From: Stenopsyche tienmushanensis | Lineage: Eukaryota; Arthropoda; Insecta; Trichoptera; Stenopsychidae | DNA length: 64,000 bases | NCBI GenBank assembly: GCA_008973525.1 | Contig: WACJ01000107.1 | Location: 186,001 to 250,000, forward strand | Reading direction: 5' to 3' | Part shown: positions 1-10,026 of the stretch, piece by piece | Numbering within the stretch: the stretch's first letter is position 1 | Layout of the letters: the number at the start of each line of letters is the position of its first letter | Notes under the pieces: model-generated | Database searches by the model: none | Seen by the model: only the letters and a program-made list of their open reading frames with translations | Told to the model about the DNA's origin: nothing | Program-made: the position numbers and the translations under genes

Positions 1-956
1 TGATATGATGCAATCCAAAAAAGAAATAAGGTGGGATTTGCCAAGCGAATATGGATTCGTCCGATGCCCCCCCAAGCAAGTTATTTTGACAGGGAGGGCG
101 TCGTTTGTCGCGAAGCGACGTTCTGGTTGTCCAACCTGACAATGTCCAGGTGGTGGACGTCTTCGTGGTATCTTCACTTCCGTGTCATCATCAATTTTAA
201 TTTTAGATTAGCCACGCACGACATTAGCTGCCTGACTGACTGGCTCAATTCCAATTTTGACGAACGTCCAAAATATAAATAAAGACGCAGCTTGCCCTCT
301 GTGACCTGTCACATTAAAATGGACACAACGCAAAAAATATGGAGGACGAATTAAAATTATAAAAACGGAAAATGCGGCCACAAACTTTAGGGTCGAACGA
401 CGTGATTCAAATAAACAAGTTACCAAGAACAAAAAGAAATTTTGATTTATTTTCTTCTTCGAGACACACACAGAAAATTATTACAATTCATTGCCACAAT
501 ATACATTACAATACTAATTCCAAGATGTACACAATAATGAATAAACTATTGTTTTAATATATTATGCAATCGATCCATGTGCTTTATTCTGTCAGTTCTT
601 GTGCTGCCAACTGATATAAATACGTAATCAGCTTTAACCATGTGCTTCTCATGACATTGGTAAGTGAAAATAACTTAATCTTTGGAGATTTGGACCCCAG
701 AATATGCTTAATGTTAAATGAGCATTTCGCATGAAAAAAGACGGCATTTGACACAAAATGCGACAAATGTACGAGCGTATCGCATAAAGCAGTAAGTAGT
801 TGGCAAGCTTGAAACTAACAAAAATGTGTAAAAAATGGGTCAAATAATAAGAATAGTATTATGACAGGTTTTATAACGATCAAATAATTTAAAGACGTCT
901 GATGTCGTCAATTTATTGTTTCTTATTCCATGGAAAAACTTATAAATTTTGTTAAA
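1..956. other. Unassigned AT-rich DNA
   Basis: No gene or repeat family is recognised here. The first 300 bases are visibly richer in G and C than the rest and contain a short perfect palindrome (GTCGC-GAA-GCGAC near 107-119). The short open frames in this stretch lack codon structure or similarity that I can recognise. The remainder is AT-rich and unique within the window. Confidence 0.5.
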
Positions 957-1172
957 TATAGTGTATTCTCGATTATCCGAGTGCGGATTGTCCGGATTAT
1001 CGGCCTGAAAAATATTCAAAACATATTTTCTTTCTCAATTTTTGATACTCGGATAATAAGGCAATTCCCGGATAGTACTGGGGTGTTATATACAAAGCGA
1101 TAAAGTCGATGATCAAAGACAGAGACATTGTGGGCGACACGTTGGGTGACTAGAGTGTTAAAAAGACTACCT

Positions 1173-1185
1173 AGTTTAACCCATT
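1173..1185. repeat. Left target-site duplication of the R1-like insertion (13 bp)
   Basis: The sequence AGTTTAACCCATT lies directly before the truncated retrotransposon and is repeated exactly at 2382-2394, directly after its poly(A) run. This is the mark of target-primed reverse transcription. Confidence 0.9.
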
Positions 1186-2381
1186 CATGGAAGCGAAGGG
1201 CAACGAAGCCCTCGCTAGGATAAACGCGTGGATGCGTGAGAATCGCCTACAGCTAGCGGTGGAGAAAACGGAGGCAATGATATGCAGCAGGAGAAGGAGA
1301 CCGAGGGTCAAAAAGCTTGTTGTGAACGGTCACGAGGTGGAATACAGCAAATCGCTGAGATACCTCGGGATCCTCTTGGACAACAAGCTGACCTTCAGAA
1401 GACACAGAAGCAACTGCGCAGAAGGCGCAGAAGGTGGCCAGTGAGCTCGGACGGCTCATGCCCAATGTCGGAGGGCCAAAGCCGTGCAGAAGGAAAATCA
1501 TAAATGAGGTTATCCATTCAATACTTCTGTACGGTGCCCCGATATGGTACGAATCACTCCGTCACGAGAGCTATAGGAAAAAACTGGCTGGGGTCCAGCG
1601 ACAGGGAGCGCTCCAAGTCACCACAGCATATAGAACAGTATCAGAAGATGCGGTGCTCGTGATTGCAGGAATCCCGCCGCTGGACCTCCTAGCAAAAAAG
1701 AGGGCCTTGGACTATGAAGATCCCAAAAACCGCAACAAACATGAACAGAAACTGAAGGAAGCCTGGCAACAGAGATGGGATCAGTCCACAAAAGGAAGAT
1801 GGACCCACCGACTTATACCGGTCGTAAGTCCGTGGAGGGCCAGAAAATACGGCGAAACGACCTACCGCTTAACTCAGGCGCTCACCGGACATGGATGTTT
1901 CGGAGCGTACCTAAAGCGGATTGGCAAGGAAACATCTGCCAATTGCCACCACTGCCAAGCGGAGGTCGATGATGCAGAGCACACCATCATTAGCTGTGAG
2001 GCTTGGGCACCCCAGAGGAAATTGCTGAAACAAGCACTCGGGGTAGCCGAGCTCAACGCCAACAACATGATCCACAGCACGATGGAGAGCAAGAAGAACT
2101 GGGACCTTTGGCGCGAATACGTGGAAGAGATTCTGAGCGCCAAAGAGGGCAGTGAAAGAGAGAGACGCAGAGCGCAACAGCCTCTCCAACAATAGAATAG
2201 GGCCAATCACCTAAGGCCAGACTACCTGTCCTCCCGAAGCAATGTGGAAAACAATACCAGGAGGACAGAGAAGAACAAGGGCGGGTTTAGTGGGCAGGCA
2301 CGACCGAACAATCGTGAATCCTACACTGCCCAGCTTCACTGGGCGTCTTGCGAAGATTTTCTCGCCCACAGAAAAAAAAAA
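1186..2381 (+). mobile_element. R1/TRAS-clade non-LTR retrotransposon, 5'-truncated, with poly(A) tail and 13-bp duplications
   Basis: A 1.2-kb insertion begins abruptly inside the reverse-transcriptase thumb region and ends in about ten A residues (2372-2381). Both sides carry AGTTTAACCCATT. The coding part runs to 2195; the remaining 186 bases are the 3' untranslated region. Abrupt 5' truncation, an A tail and a target-site duplication are what incomplete target-primed reverse transcription leaves. R1 elements proper insert in 28S rDNA; there is no rDNA here, so this is a non-site-specific relative or an off-target copy. It lies inside pogo-like element P1 and is therefore younger than it. 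Confidence 0.9.
1187..2195 (+). pseudogene. R1-clade ORF2 C-terminal relic (RT thumb to CCHC end), one frameshift
   Basis: This is the C-terminal part of a reverse transcriptase/endonuclease polyprotein. The first block (1187 to about 1400) carries the thumb motifs LAVEKTEAM and YLGILLDNKLTF. A one-base frame change near 1400 moves the reading into the frame used from 1434 to the stop at 2195. The second block has the clade-typical AYRTVSEDAVLV, then GIPPLDLLAKKRA, then GHGCFGAYLKRIG, and a terminal CX2CX8HX4C zinc knuckle (CHHC...H....C, about 1939-1992). The catalytic YADD region and the endonuclease are absent because the copy is truncated. The short ATG at 1187 is not a natural start. The same motif order occurs in a second copy at 30.2 kb. 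It cannot code for a working protein. Confidence 0.88.
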
Positions 2382-2394
2382 AGTTTAACCCATT
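2382..2394. repeat. Right target-site duplication of the R1-like insertion (13 bp)
   Basis: Exact second copy of AGTTTAACCCATT, immediately after the poly(A) run. Confidence 0.9.
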
Positions 2395-3180
2395 GAGTAT
2401 TGAACTCATTTAAAATCTTCATAGTCTTAGATGCTATATTTGCTTGTTCATCACTTATCATCCATACAGGTCCACTTATCTGATTGTCAGGACCGCAGCA
2501 ACGCGTATGAAGCTTATATTTAACACTCTCGTCGCCCAGCATGAATCGGTGTTCACGGAGCCCAAATTCGATAGCCGGAGCGTAAACAGAAGGAATAGTG
2601 ATGCGATATTATAACGCACGGGATAAACACAGATTACATATGGCGCATTTTCTCTCAAGCGTTGTTTTATATTAGATCGATGAGCTTGACTCTGTCATTA
2701 GTCAAATTAACAATAAATTAAGTTAAGCAAGTGCAAATAGGGAAGAGTAGGAATGCAAGTTTTGAGGTCGGTCTCGAAAGTTATTTAAGCAGTTATCATC
2801 TGGAAGACATTATAGAAAGACGTTCGTAAAATTGACATTTGCAAGTCCTTATAGAAATATGTACGTAACAATGAAACGCTGAATTCGCTTTTTGGACGCA
2901 GTGACGAATGAGTTAAATAAATAAATACTGTTGATAGCACAAAATATCCAGTCATTTCTTCACGTAGACATAAACAATACTGAAATTCGCTCGCAAATAC
3001 GCGATTATCCTATCATACAGGTAAATAATGAGTAATAAAATTATGAAATAAAAATTTATATTGTAAATATGATATTGTAATCGAAACCAAGTGGAAATTT
3101 GATGATTTGGATTATATGTGTTTTCTAGTTATTCGTGTTTGTCCTCCCCGAAAGTCCCCGGGATAATCGAGAGTCTACTG

Positions 3181-6157
3181 CAGATTGGAATTTAATCAAA
3201 ATTATATAAAGACAGCAAAGAACAATTTATCAATGGAAACTATTGTATGATGTCAGAAAGGTGAGTGATAAGATCAATGGCATTCTCTAGGATAAGAATC
3301 CGTTTTTATCCCTAAAAAAATATAAAAAACACCCTTTTATGTGAATGATGGAATATCATCGTAGTAATTCATTTTAAATTGTTTGCACCTGATCAAAAAA
3401 TGTTTTAGAACTTCTAACCCATCCATTTTATTCTGATTATAGTTGCGCTCAGGTTCCAATAAAACTCAGTAGAAAATTGAAATTATGAAACTATTGATCA
3501 TACTGAAACATTTCATCGAGGAAATATCGCAAGATTATAAACGATCTGTTTTCATCTTCCTGCGCGCGCACACGTGGCAAGAAGACAAAAAAGCCGTCCG
3601 ATTGCCTTGACTGCGGGAAGACGTATTCTTTCATTCCCCAGGCTTTTTCGATCTCGTAACTGTACTCTTTCTCTCAGCGTAAATAAAATATATTTGGCGG
3701 CATCCCATCTAACACGCATTGGAGTTTGTATTCGTTGATTACTTTCCGGTACTTAATCAAATATTTAATAACAACAATTCGACGTATCCATTTTTAACAA
3801 CACAACGATAATTTATTTTTTAAAATGTAATCTATCAAAATAGATAGTATTCAGTCGTTGAATTTCCAAAACTATTATACATGCATACGGATCGAGAAAA
3901 CCGCCAAATTTGCATTTTCGATGCGGTCACCTCGGCGGCCCACACGTTGAATGTTTGCAGTAGAATTTGAAATTAATTTCATTTCAGTCGTGTGTATTAA
4001 TTATTCGGTACGGATGTGTTCTCAAACTTTGAATGGCTTTTGTGATGGTCTTAATTCTAAAAGAAGAGATTTTCCGAGAAGATATGTTACTTGTTTAAAA
4101 ATTATTTAGATTAATGCTTCAGCTATAAACAGATTTATTGTATATCCCTCAGGGTGTTATTGAAATAATATTTTTGTAAAATGAAAATTTCATTTTAAAT
4201 ACAAAGTCCTAGGTAAGATTAATGAAAGACCAATGCCCATAATTGAAAATCGTGAATCGGTGATAAATAATATAGAAATTGATTATGATCTTAAATATAT
4301 CCACAGTATTTCATATTTTATTTAGTCCGATGATGAACGTTTAAGCTTAAAGATCGAAATTGGTAATTTATTACAGGGCATTAGAATAAAAATGAGCTTT
4401 TTTATTTTATTCCAAAAGTAACGGCTCATATACCGAGTTCAAAAATAAAATATCTTTCATCGCCTGATTATATAGCAGCTTTAGATTCTATTGGATGAGA
4501 GAAACTCTTATGTAGAATTTTCAGGAAGCTTTTCGAGAGAGCTTTTGAAATATTATGCCAATTAATTTCGGCAGTCATGAATGGACATCATCACCATTGA
4601 TTATGCAATGAAACCCCAAACTCAAAATAAATTTCAACACACTCAAAGTTTCCATATTTAAACTATTAAAATAGTATATTTTTAATAATTTTATTTTTCA
4701 ATCTAAGTGAGTCCAATTTTCTGATCAACAAGTCGACTGCTGCAATTTCCAAGAAAGAATGGCTATTGTCCTTTTTCATTCACATTCCAAAGATCTTGCT
4801 TCATGTATATGGATAATGAGCGGCTGTTGGTCTCCAATTATTATGGGATCATTCTTCGAAAGACGTTCTAACCCCTCCATATGGATAGTCGGTTCCGCAT
4901 AAAATTTTGCTCTCTATCATCACCTAGAAATGCCTTTGTATAAACATGTACTTGGAGCTTTCTCCACGAGCGACCATCGTTGGTATTAGCAACACGCGAC
5001 GCCGAAGATAATAAGAAGCAGAGCCCTCCATTTGTGCTCTATAACACTTTTACTCATCGAATATGGGCAACTGTTCGCTCGACATTACGACAATAACCAT
5101 CCGAACCTAATAAAAAATCTCTTGTAACGATTGCCGACAAAGTGTTGCGTGATGTGCAGTTACGTTTGCTGTTCGTGCTCGCATTTTCTTGAAAAAACGG
5201 AGGAACTATGAGGAATACATGCTACATGTGCCAATGTTTTGCGAGATTGTCCGAACAAAAAATTACGAAATTCGCGGTCAAAAAATGGTGCGGTATTTAT
5301 ATTAGGATAATGACGAGAAAGTCGAAAACGCTAAGATTTATAAGCTGTAATTTTTAACCGAGTGCGGCCCATAGCACATTCGATTAATCTTGTTCGTAGT
5401 TGACTAATCAAGCTGAGAGCGAATTAAATTAACGATTCTCTCACGCGACAAATGCGGACCAAAAAACGAGGAAATTGAACATCCAAATCGCCCATCTCAT
5501 TTAATTAAATTATGAATACTGCCTTGAATATCGAAATTAATACCGATGCATTTTAAGAGTACAGAACATGGACTTAAGCTACAGAAGGTTTGTTAGTCGA
5601 TTCGACTAACGCATAATGGATATATTGCTATTGATTTCAATGTTTTGATCTCCATGCTAACTTATTCGCCACTAATTGATAATAGTAACTTCTTGATTGT
5701 ATTTCATATTTTTTATTATGTTACGTAGCGCGTTTATCACTAATTTGTAATGTTATTACATTATTTTTTTTACAATAAGTTTTTTATCAATGAGAAAAGC
5801 TTGCTAGATATTTACTAAGCCTGAAGTAGCTTTAAAGGTCAATATCAACCCACTGACTAAAGGTAATTACCCTCAAATTCTAATTTAGAATATCTAATGG
5901 GAGGTAAAGGATTTAATGAGAACTTGTTTCCGAAATCGATAAATTGATGGTAGAAAGTGTTTTAATGAAGATGAATTGGTAGACATTTTAATCAACCCCG
6001 GGTCTAGTGTCTTTACAACGATTTTCTTGTTGTAAAAGGTCCTAAATTTACTATTAAGCATTCTTCTTCCATTGATGTTTATAAATTAGAATTGATTTTA
6101 ATGCTTTATAACGTAAATTTAAATACAAAATTAAAAAAAATAAAGATGCAATATGAG
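3181..6157. other. Unassigned DNA, no gene recognised
   Basis: About 3 kb with no recognisable exon, RNA or repeat family. A GC-richer patch at about 3550-3720 contains GCGCGCGCACACGTG and an AATAAA, and another at about 4960-5300 has several CG dinucleotides. Neither carries a long open frame. These could be regulatory or decayed repeat DNA; nothing in the sequence decides. Confidence 0.4.
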
Positions 6158-6715
6158 TAAGGAATCCAATCCCGAGCCAAAATTTCGATCCCTGGATTTC
6201 GGGATTGAATTAGACCATCCCGGGATTTTCAATAGTTAAAGAAATTACCTTGATTAATTTGATCAAAAATTACTAATAGATCCTGTTGTTTTATATAAAA
6301 AATAACTTGAAGGCGAGAGAACTTGTTTTTTTTTTTAAGAAAAGATAAAAATACGATCCAAAAATAGATAAATAAAACACTAAAAAATTCAAATACTATT
6401 TTGAAAATATACCCGAACCAACATAACTAAATAAACATGACTAAAACTTGCAAAATTCTCGATTTCCCAACAAATTATTTATTTCCGTCGCTGCAGATGA
6501 ATACTTATATACTATAATACTTTGATGTGATTCGTAATTATATTACGGAACAATACAAAAATTCTGAGCCCAGTATCTATTATATTTCATATCGATATTC
6601 CCATTATTAGAGTCGAGGTGTAGTAAATACATCACCGGTAGAAAAAGGTTAATATAATAATTTTAAAAACATATATGCACTCTATATAAGTATACATAGA
6701 TTAGACAGTTACTAC
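6158..6715 (-). mobile_element. hAT family copy A, minus strand, 5' part lost
   Basis: The left edge TAAGGAATCCAATCCCGAGC is the 3' terminal repeat of the hAT family in reverse complement. It continues with the family's 3' region, AATAAA region and internal module (CCGTCGCTGCAGATGAATAC, then ACATCACCGGT). The C-terminal coding segment has been deleted, and similarity fades near 6715 before the start peptide and the 5' terminal repeat. No target-site duplication can be assigned because the right end is gone. The many substitutions suggest an older copy than D or E. Confidence 0.85.
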
Positions 6716-7069
6716 ATAGCGAATTAGTCCCTTACAAAACTTCTTGTAGTTATAACATCATGATGAAGATCTTTTAAATCACACTTTGAATCCCATCCAA
6801 AAATTATTTAATGTAGTGACAGCATTTCACATGAAGTCATCATACAAAACATACATATTTAATCGTGTTTATGATCTCATTTCAGTGCGTAATCTTTCAA
6901 AAATGTATACTCATTATTATTGATTTTTATTGTGTATTTAAATATAGTACATTCTATCGCCGATGATTGCATACTATACTAAAATATAATTTTAGTGTTT
7001 TGATGAATGTTTAAATATTAATACATCCTTTATGGATCTAACACTGAAAAGTCATCATATCCAGTGTAT
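6716..7069. other. Unassigned AT-rich DNA
   Basis: Nothing recognised between hAT copy A and the tRNA-like segment. Confidence 0.4.
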
Positions 7070-7145
7070 TCATTCGGATTCGAACCCACAACCTTCAAAT
7101 TACCGGTCTGATACTCTCGCCATTGTAATTATGAGGGCATTGAGC
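7068..7145 (-). repeat. tRNA-like segment, probably the head of a SINE
   Basis: On the minus strand this segment contains an exact RNA polymerase III B box, GGTTCGAATCC (7076-7086), preceded about 40 bases upstream by an A-box-like stretch (TGGCGAGAGTATCAG). Spacing and order fit a tRNA-derived promoter. The arms do not fold into a clean cloverleaf and no acceptor stem is clear, so a functional tRNA is unlikely. A tRNA-derived SINE or a decayed tRNA pseudogene fits best. No second copy with the same body was found in the window. Confidence 0.45.
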
Positions 7146-7547
7146 CCATAATAAAGGATATTTTGCGATAATAATCTGTGCATGACCGCCATTAATGTCA
7201 ATGTCGATTCATAATTCGTACAAATATATTAAATGTTTTAACGTCATACGTTCGTGACAATGCAAATAAATGGACTTGGTGTTAAATTGTTCTTGGATTG
7301 GTTCTAATAAGTGCACGAGTAAACAGTTGCGACATTAATAATGCTGCCACTTCTAAGTCGTCGAAATGACGATATTGATTTAATCAATTTTTCCTCGGAC
7401 AAAGTATTTGATTAATGACAAAACGTGCTGTAAGAAAATTTCTCGGCACAATGTGACCGCACAAATATTTGCAGACACCACCCACTTTCACCATTGTGAA
7501 AAAAGTAACTAAAGGAAAATCCACAATGTATTTATCATTTAGTTTTA
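7146..7547. other. Unassigned DNA
   Basis: No gene or family recognised. Confidence 0.4.
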
Positions 7548-7747
7548 GGCCTGATCCACACTATGGTGCCAGTAACGGTTCGATCTCGCTCCGGTCTCGG
7601 TCCGATCAAATATTCTTACATAAGAAACAATCAGAGTATTCACACTATCGGATCGTTCCAATCCCGTTTTTTGTATGAGAATATTTGACCGGACCGAGAC
7701 CGAGAGCGAGATCGAACCGTTACCGGCACCATAGTGTGGATCAGGCC
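7548..7747. mobile_element. 200-bp fold-back MITE with about 70-bp inverted repeats
   Basis: The element starts GGCCTGATCCACACTATGG and ends with its reverse complement. The inverted arms extend about 70 bp with only about four mismatches, leaving a loop of about 60 bp. Both flanks are TTA (7545-7547 and 7748-7750), which fits the 3-bp TWA duplication made by PIF/Harbinger transposases; other superfamilies cannot be excluded with such a short duplication. There is no coding capacity. Arms this well matched suggest recent origin or selection for pairing. The short open frames crossing it on both strands are by-products of the palindrome. Confidence 0.8.
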
Positions 7748-7750
7748 TTA

Positions 7751-8749
7751 ATGTCGAACATGGATAAAGAAATTTCAATATTCGATGCAGACGTATTATT
7801 AGCATTTTTCTTCCTCAAAGAGTTTAATTAATAAATACGTATTTTTATATTAAAAAATGTGAATCATTTGACGTTTATAATGATTAATCACAGTCCAAAG
7901 CTCATCCGTATGAATTATCGTGCATTCATATCGCACTTCCGATTAGGTCAAAGAGTCAACTTCTTTTGACCTATATAAGTGCATTGCATTTGAATAATTT
8001 GCAATGTGCACCCTATTTTTATTGCAATCACACGGCATTCTTGCTCAAATATCAGTAATCAACGGCATGAAAAGGAAGCGATGAGCGTCAATAGAAATTG
8101 CTCTTTGATAAAACATCCTCGTGGACATAAAACAGGAATGCACTAACTGGAGCTGATGCAAGATTAGTAGATGCAATTTGCAATCATATGAGATTGCGCT
8201 TGGTAATTGCAACGGCGCCGACAACAACGGTCTGCTAAGTAGATTAGCACGTCGTCGGACAAAGAACTGCAACAATTTTACGACAGATTTCAGCTGATCA
8301 CGATCTGCTTTCAATTTAATTAATCTAAAGCCATATAACAACGACGATACTTAATATGAATCTTTCCAGATGGTTTATTTCAATTCGAGAAATTATCCAC
8401 AAACGTTCGTTCTCATCATGAGATAAAATCGCAGGAAAGTCCTAAATTAGAGCAAAAAGACTTCCCTAATGAGCTGATGCTACAAAGCGAAATCGCATTT
8501 GATTTCCAGCTATGGGAACTAAAATGATATCAATCCATTGTGTAATATTAAAATGGAAACACAAAAGGCGAATCATTTTGACTATACAAAATACCGAATA
8601 AAAAAAATCAAGCTGATCAAATTTTACGCACAGTGCTATTTATCAAGATCCAAAAACTTTAAATTGCTTAGAAATATAAATAGAGAATAAAGCTGAAACT
8701 AAATATGTGGTACCAGACACCATACAGTGACAGCTTCCGAAATTGATTA
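7751..8749. other. Unassigned DNA
   Basis: About 1 kb without a recognisable feature. A 98-codon minus-strand frame (8045-8341) begins with TTG and shows no domain or motif. Confidence 0.4.
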
Positions 8750-9130
8750 ATGAAGTAACCATCAACAGATTCCATAAGCCCCTAAGACTTTGATGGACGC
8801 CGCCTACAAAAAATGAATTAAGACCGTCACCAAGCTAAGTAAATCCAGCAATAGTAGAATTCGATGCCAAACCAAAGAAGAAATAGACAGACTAGCCAAA
8901 ATTAGAACCAGATAGATAAAGATTCTGGAAGAAGTCTTAAGTATCAGCATTTATGAAAAGATATTTTAGCGTCATCGAACAAGAAATACACAGAAATATA
9001 CCTCCCTGCATACTGATCTAGATTAATTACCATACTAGGAAGACTGAAAAAAGAAAGCCTTACTAGAGGAAGGTTGAAAAGAGACATCTTTTCTCAGCTA
9101 AAGCTCACGACTTACTCTGTCACTCCATCG
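8750..9130 (+). pseudogene. Decayed coding-like sequence, family unknown
   Basis: One plus-strand frame from about 8791 reads as protein-like stretches broken by in-frame stops (for example SKSSNSRIRCQTKEEIDRLA and KILEEVLSISIYEKIF). The A-rich, lysine/glutamate-rich style and scattered stops look like an old transposon-derived frame. I cannot assign a superfamily. Compositional chance is a real alternative. Confidence 0.3.
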
Positions 9131-9220
9131 TCGTTTATCAAAATTGATAAGAAAAATATTATCAGTGGCTCTTTGATAGAATAAATACATAGAACCAAGA
9201 CCATAAAAAAATAATTCATG

Positions 9221-9270
9221 TTAACCCTATTAGTGCCGGACGCCGATATATCGTCGTAATCAACTCTTGC
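9221..9270 (+). repeat. TTAA-type terminal motif (piggyBac-like end?)
   Basis: TTAACCCTATTAGTGCCGG followed by ACGCCGATATATCG. Related starts occur at 11281, 16623 and 26582, all in the same orientation. piggyBac-like elements insert at TTAA and begin CCC/CCT, which fits. No matching right end was found, so this may be a broken element; hAT copy B begins 140 bases downstream. Confidence 0.4.
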
Positions 9271-9410
9271 GAAAAGTACCAACGCCGATGCGATGGCGCC
9301 TTATTTGTACGCATTACAAAATCACTCTTTCTCAAAATTACTTCATACAACGCTATATAAAACTCTTATTTAATAGATAAGACAATAACTCGTTGATACT
9401 TACTTCAAAC

Positions 9411-10026
9411 CCAGACAGTTTTAGGTGCTCATGAATCCCGAAATAATAAACTTTTTATTTAAGGCTACTAAATCGAGACATTCTCGCCGAAATCTAGACG
9501 CTTGGAAACAATGGCATAACTAATAATTGACGAGCTTGGGCGACGCCTAGGGGCAGTAACTGTCTAATCTATGTATACATATATACAGTACATATATGTT
9601 TTTCAATTGTTATATTAACCTTTCCCTACCGGTGATGTATTTACTACACCTCTACTCTAATAATGGGAATATCGATATGAAATATAATAGATACGGGGTT
9701 CAGAATTTTGGTATTCCACCGTAATATAATTACGAATCACATCAAAGTATTATAATATTTAAGTATTCATCTACAGCGACGGAAATAAATAAAAATCAAA
9801 TTTTCAGCAGCAGGTTCGCTGGCTTCTAAAATCAGATCCAGAATAAATGACGAAACTCTCGATATTTTAATGTTATTTCGGGCATATTTTCAAAATAATA
9901 TTTGAATTTTTTAAAAGTGCTTTATTTATCTCTTTTTGAATTGTATTTTTATCTTTTCTTAAATAAATAAAATTCTTTTGACTTCAAATTATTTTTTATA
10001 TTAAATAAATGGACTTATTAGTAATG
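9411..10026 (+). mobile_element. hAT family copy B, both terminal repeats lost
   Basis: Similarity to the family begins at CAGACAGTTTTAGG and continues through the start peptide (…SRHSRRNLDAWKQW), the internal module, part of the C-terminal domain and the 3' region, ending near 10026. The TAGGG termini are missing on both sides and no target duplication can be seen. An internal deletion removes the N-terminal half of the dimerisation domain (join near 9800). The retained tail FSAAGSLASKIRSRINDETL continues to LMLFRAYFQNNI and a stop, closer to a normal hAT C-terminus than the altered tail in copies D and E. Confidence 0.85.

Larger units (their letters stand above)
959..3180 (+). mobile_element. 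P1 copy 1: pogo/Tigger-like non-autonomous DNA transposon, split by an R1-like insertion
   Basis: The left end reads GTGTATTCTCGATTATCCG and the right end, in reverse complement, CAGTAGACTCTCGATTATCC, so the two ends form an imperfect terminal inverted repeat. The left flank is TA, the usual target of pogo/Tc1-mariner elements; the right flank is CA, so one copy of the duplication has drifted. The body matches, in reverse complement, the second copy at 38163-39314. A 5'-truncated R1-clade retrotransposon occupies 1186-2381; removing it and one 13-bp duplication leaves roughly 1.0 kb. A decayed frame near 2690-2829 encodes a tail resembling ...HLEDIIERRS, also found in copy 2. No DDE catalytic region is left. 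The superfamily call rests on the terminal style and TA target; the sequence family name is unknown. Confidence 0.7.

Noticed and set aside
1874..2210. Minus-strand frames of 110 and 99 codons
   Set aside because: They are antisense shadows of the R1-clade coding relic, whose plus-strand motifs are clear.
1186..2381. Evidence of rDNA insertion for the R1-like element
   Set aside because: No 28S-like sequence flanks it; the 13-bp duplication is transposon P1 sequence.
7068..7145. A functional tRNA gene
   Set aside because: The B box is exact but the acceptor stem and cloverleaf do not close, so it is called SINE-like.
8045..8341. 98-codon minus-strand frame
   Set aside because: Starts at TTG, no motif, no compositional shift; expected by chance.
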